Origin: Gammaproteobacteria bacterium
GTDB lineage: Bacteria; Pseudomonadota; Gammaproteobacteria; GCA-001735895
Length of the DNA stretch: 7,693 nt
Direction of reading: 5' to 3'
Assembly (NCBI GenBank): GCA_029864065.1
Contig: JAOTUD010000106.1
Location: 1 to 7,693, forward strand
The notes under the pieces are model-generated. The model did not search any database, was not told the DNA's origin, and saw only the letters and a program-made list of their open reading frames with translations. How positions within the stretch are numbered: the stretch's first letter is position 1; every line of letters starts with the position of its first letter. Made by a program: the position numbers and the translations under genes. Below, in pieces: positions 5,885 through 7,693 of the stretch.

Positions 5885-6322
5885 ATGAGCTCGATCAAGG
5901 CGATCGCGATAAGAAATCGGCCACGCGTGGCGATGCAAGCCGTTGACAGCGCCCGGGTTACCGTGGCAGGCGGAATTCTCGGCGACTTTCGCGGCTCACA
6001 ACGCGGTCGACAAGTGACCATACTGAGCGAATCGGCCTGGCGGCAGGCCTGCGCCGAAATCGACACCGACCTGCCCTGGACGGTGCGCCGCGCCAACCTG
6101 CTGGTCGACGACGTCGAGTTCGACGAATCCTATGTCGGCAAAACGGTGCGCATCGGCGACGTCGAACTGGTCGTGACCGCGGAAACCGACCCCTGCTCGC
6201 GCATGGACGCACAACGCCAGGGCTTGACCGCGGCGTTGACGCCGGCCTGGCGTGGCGGAGTTTGCTGCAACGTCGTCAAACCCGGCGACATCAACATCGG
6301 CGATAGCGTAGAGTTCGCCTGA
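5885..6322 (+). CDS. Short MOSC-domain protein
   Basis: The 145-residue protein is a stand-alone MOSC domain, the sulfur-carrier fold found at the C terminus of molybdenum cofactor sulfurase and in bacterial proteins such as YiiM. Family landmarks are in order: GDFRGSQRGRQVTILSESAW (33-52), RRANLLVDDVEFD (68-80), VGKTVRIGDVELVVTAETDPCSRMD (84-108), a RGGVCCNVVKPGDINIGDSV segment (123-142). Cys104 in DPCSRMD matches the conserved cysteine of the family and is the candidate sulfur-carrying residue; a Cys127-Cys128 pair is an extra feature. The family's role is handling of activated sulfur, often for molybdenum enzymes or detoxification; the substrate here is unknown. The ATG at 5885 has only a weak GGGAA upstream. 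It lies 34 bases after ppnN in the same direction, so the two may be co-transcribed, though no shared pathway is established. Confidence 0.88.
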   Translation: MSSIKAIAIRNRPRVAMQAVDSARVTVAGGILGDFRGSQRGRQVTILSESAWRQACAEIDTDLPWTVRRANLLVDDVEFDESYVGKTVRIGDVELVVTAETDPCSRMDAQRQGLTAALTPAWRGGVCCNVVKPGDINIGDSVEFA

Positions 6323-6333
6323 CGCGCAACCGC

Positions 6334-6350
6334 CGACGCTTCAGTCGTCG
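6334..6350. terminator. Weak hairpin at a convergent gene junction
   Basis: CGACG and CGTCG flank a seven-base loop just where the MOSC and transporter genes converge (gap of 18 bases). The stem is short, overlaps the transporter stop codon and lacks a T-run on either side, so a terminator function is doubtful. Confidence 0.2.
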
Positions 6351-7243
6351 CCGGCGTTGAGCCGTCGATAGTCTTCGAGCAGCCTGCGCTCGGCGCGAAT
6401 TCCATTGACGCAATAGGCGCTGACGCTGAGCAGGACTACGGCGCTGCCGACCAGCGTCAGCAGGCTCGGCGTCTCGCCCACGCCGATCCACACCCAGATC
6501 GGGCCCAGTATCGACTCGGTCAGCGAAAACAGCGCGACCTCGGACGCCATGATGTAGCGCGTGGCGACGGTAAAGCACCAGAAACCGACGCCGAACTGCA
6601 GGCAACCCATCGTAATCGCGATCGCCAGATCGTGATTCGAAATGGTTAGCGACTCGATGCCGAAGTAAGCGACTCCGCCCATGACGATCCCGCTGAGACA
6701 GGTCGCCGGAAGCATGTCGGTGCCGCGCTTGTCGCGAATGATCAGCAGAAAAACCACGAACGAGGTCACTACTCCCAGTGCCGCAAGATTTCCGAGCCAG
6801 CGGCCCTCGAGCAATCCGTCGGCGAACATCAGGCCGATGCCGGCCAGCGACACCAGCATCGCCGCGACGCCGAAACGCGAGGTTCGCTCTCCCAGCACCA
6901 GCCACGCGACGAAGGCCGTCGCCAGCGGCGCGGCGCCGATGATGAACACCGCGTTCGCGACCGTGGTCCACAGGATGGCGAAAATATAGCAGATCGAACC
7001 GAGACCCAGCACCAGCGCGGCCCACAGACCCGGGCGGCCGATGGCGCGAAACGCGGAGCCGATATTCGAGCGATAGCGCAACAGCAACAGCAAGAACAGC
7101 GTCAGCGAAAACGTGAAGCCGCGGTAGAACAGGATCTGCCAGCCGCTGGCGGCCTCGATATTGCGCAGCAGAATGCCCGACGTGCTGAGAAAAAACCCGC
7201 CGATGATGACGAGCGTTATCCCGTAGCCGTATCTACGTTCCAT
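6341..7243 (-). CDS. EamA/DMT-family transporter, ten membrane helices
   Basis: From the ATG at 7243 the protein has 300 residues, the usual size of a drug/metabolite transporter superfamily member with two EamA domains and ten membrane helices. The first repeat covers about residues 9-139 (GITLVIIGGFFLSTSGILL; LFYRGFTFSLTLFLLLLL; the closing LVLGERTSRFG); the second about 149-276 (NLAALGVVTSFVVFLLI; FWCFTVATRYIMASEVAL; closing VWIGVGETPS). The GER and GET motifs at the start of helices five and ten mark the duplicated EamA pattern. It sits in the inner membrane; such proteins export or import small metabolites, amino acids or drugs, and the substrate is not predictable. An in-frame ATG at 7324 would add 27 residues (METDPFFLNY...), but these lack membrane character and lie in repeat-like DNA, so 7243 is preferred although neither start has a good ribosome binding site. 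The charged C-terminal tail (283-300) is cytoplasmic. Confidence 0.9.
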   Translation of the reverse strand: MERRYGYGITLVIIGGFFLSTSGILLRNIEAASGWQILFYRGFTFSLTLFLLLLLRYRSNIGSAFRAIGRPGLWAALVLGLGSICYIFAILWTTVANAVFIIGAAPLATAFVAWLVLGERTSRFGVAAMLVSLAGIGLMFADGLLEGRWLGNLAALGVVTSFVVFLLIIRDKRGTDMLPATCLSGIVMGGVAYFGIESLTISNHDLAIAITMGCLQFGVGFWCFTVATRYIMASEVALFSLTESILGPIWVWIGVGETPSLLTLVGSAVVLLSVSAYCVNGIRAERRLLEDYRRLNAGDD

Positions 7244-7344
7244 GAAGATCGGGGGCAGAACTATTTTCCCAACTCCACGTCGGAGAATCCGGATGTAATT
7301 TAAGAAAAATGGGTCAGTCTCCATTCACCGGGAAAAAATATCAG

Positions 7345-7370
7345 TTCCCGAGTGTCAATTCCCGAGTGTC
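7345..7370. repeat. Tandem 12-base direct repeat
   Basis: TTCCCGAGTGTC occurs at 7345-7356 and again at 7359-7370, separated by AA (14-base period). It lies between the end of the acuI-like gene and the transporter gene, beside a segment AATGG-8-CCATT (7309-7326 region). It may be a pair of regulator sites or a remnant of a dispersed repeat. Confidence 0.6.
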
Positions 7371-7426
7371 CGGCCGTCACCAGATCGCCGCATGCGCGGG
7401 GCGGACGCTACCCTTGTGGCCAGCCA

Positions 7427-7693
7427 TCAGGGGACCTTGACTACCGCCCTGCCCCTGATCTTGCCGTCGAGGATATCCTCCGCGGCATTTGGCAAATCGG
7501 TAAACTCGAGATCGAATGACAATTCGTCGAGCAGCTTCTTATCCAGGTCTGCCGCCAGCCGTTGCCAGGCTTGCTTGCGTTTGGCGATCGTCGCCATCAC
7601 CGAGTCGATCCCGTACATCGATATGCCGCGCAGGATGAACGGCGCCACCGAGGTCGGCAGGTTTATCGATTCGGCAAGTCCGCAGATCGCCGC
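7427..7693 (-). CDS. acuI: Acryloyl-CoA reductase AcuI/YhdH, C-terminal part only
   Basis: The frame is open to the right window edge and ends with TGA at 7427-7429, giving 88 C-terminal residues beginning AAICGLAESINLPTSVAPFI. The run APFILRGISMYGIDSVM, then KRKQAWQRLAADL and the final IRGRAVVKVP, align with the end of E. coli YhdH/AcuI (PFILRGVRLQGVDSVM ... RQQAWQRLVADL ... VQGRTLVKI). This medium-chain dehydrogenase/reductase uses NADPH to reduce acryloyl-CoA to propionyl-CoA, which detoxifies acryloyl-CoA made for example from DMSP or 3-hydroxypropionate. Its catalytic and Rossmann parts lie outside the window. The GTG at 7648 is an internal valine and not a start. It lies upstream of the transporter gene in the same direction with a 183-base gap, so it is probably a separate unit. 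Confidence 0.85.
   Translation of the reverse strand, partial: AAICGLAESINLPTSVAPFILRGISMYGIDSVMATIAKRKQAWQRLAADLDKKLLDELSFDLEFTDLPNAAEDILDGKIRGRAVVKVP

Noticed and set aside
7244..7324. 27-residue N-terminal extension of the EamA transporter
   Set aside because: It has no transporter family pattern, lies in repeat-like DNA, and the ATG at 7243 starts at the usual place before the first membrane helix.
7353..7358. Perfect TTGACA -35 box on the minus strand upstream of the transporter
   Set aside because: It is formed across the junction of the two 12-base repeats, and the nearest AT-rich -10 candidate (TATTTT) is only about 12 bases away, too close for a sigma-70 promoter.
7388..7399. CCGC-ATGC-GCGG hairpin downstream of the acuI-like gene
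   Set aside because: Four-pair stem with no T-run; too weak to call a terminator.
7646..7648. GTG as the start of a 73-residue protein at the right edge
   Set aside because: The frame stays open and keeps AcuI/YhdH similarity upstream to the window edge, so this is an internal valine codon of a cut gene.

Overview
The window reads as ordinary bacterial chromosome, densely coding and fairly GC-rich, with eight genes (two of them cut by the window edges). The PpnN protein follows Escherichia coli YgdH closely along its whole length, and the PIN-PhoH, MOSC and AcuI proteins are all of proteobacterial type. I infer a gammaproteobacterium, perhaps an uncultured or marine one; the species cannot be fixed from this sequence. 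There are no rRNA or tRNA genes, CRISPR arrays, transposase genes or phage genes.

Left part (1-1997, all minus strand): a family III (CaiB/BaiF) CoA-transferase, then a small exported TPR protein, then the N-terminal part of a probable NADH pyrophosphatase (NudC type) running off the left edge. The three lie in the same direction with gaps of 58 and 54 bases, so they may be one transcription unit, although the TPR gene has its own very strong ribosome binding site. A 193-base divergent region (1998-2190) with two hairpins and a 10-base palindrome separates this group from the next gene.

Middle part (2191-5850): a PIN-PhoH fusion ATPase (plus), then a 239-base convergent spacer carrying a 146-base element bounded by 25-base imperfect inverted repeats, then a small unrecognised protein (minus) with a compact N-terminal domain and a Pro/Ala-rich tail holding a repeated APVG motif, then ppnN (plus), a nucleotide 5'-monophosphate nucleosidase. 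The last two are divergent and share a very short promoter region with a symmetric CTATACTATAG box that can serve as the -10 element on both strands.

Right part (5885-7693): a short MOSC-domain protein directly after ppnN and probably co-transcribed with it, then, convergent, a ten-helix EamA/DMT family transporter, and finally the C-terminal end of an AcuI/YhdH type acryloyl-CoA reductase (minus) cut by the right edge. The upstream region of the transporter has a tandem 12-base repeat.

No clear new multi-gene system is visible. The best leads are the repeat-tailed small protein divergent from ppnN with its symmetric promoter, the inverted-repeat element at 3630-3775, and the structured leader of the PIN-PhoH gene with its possible small leader ORF.
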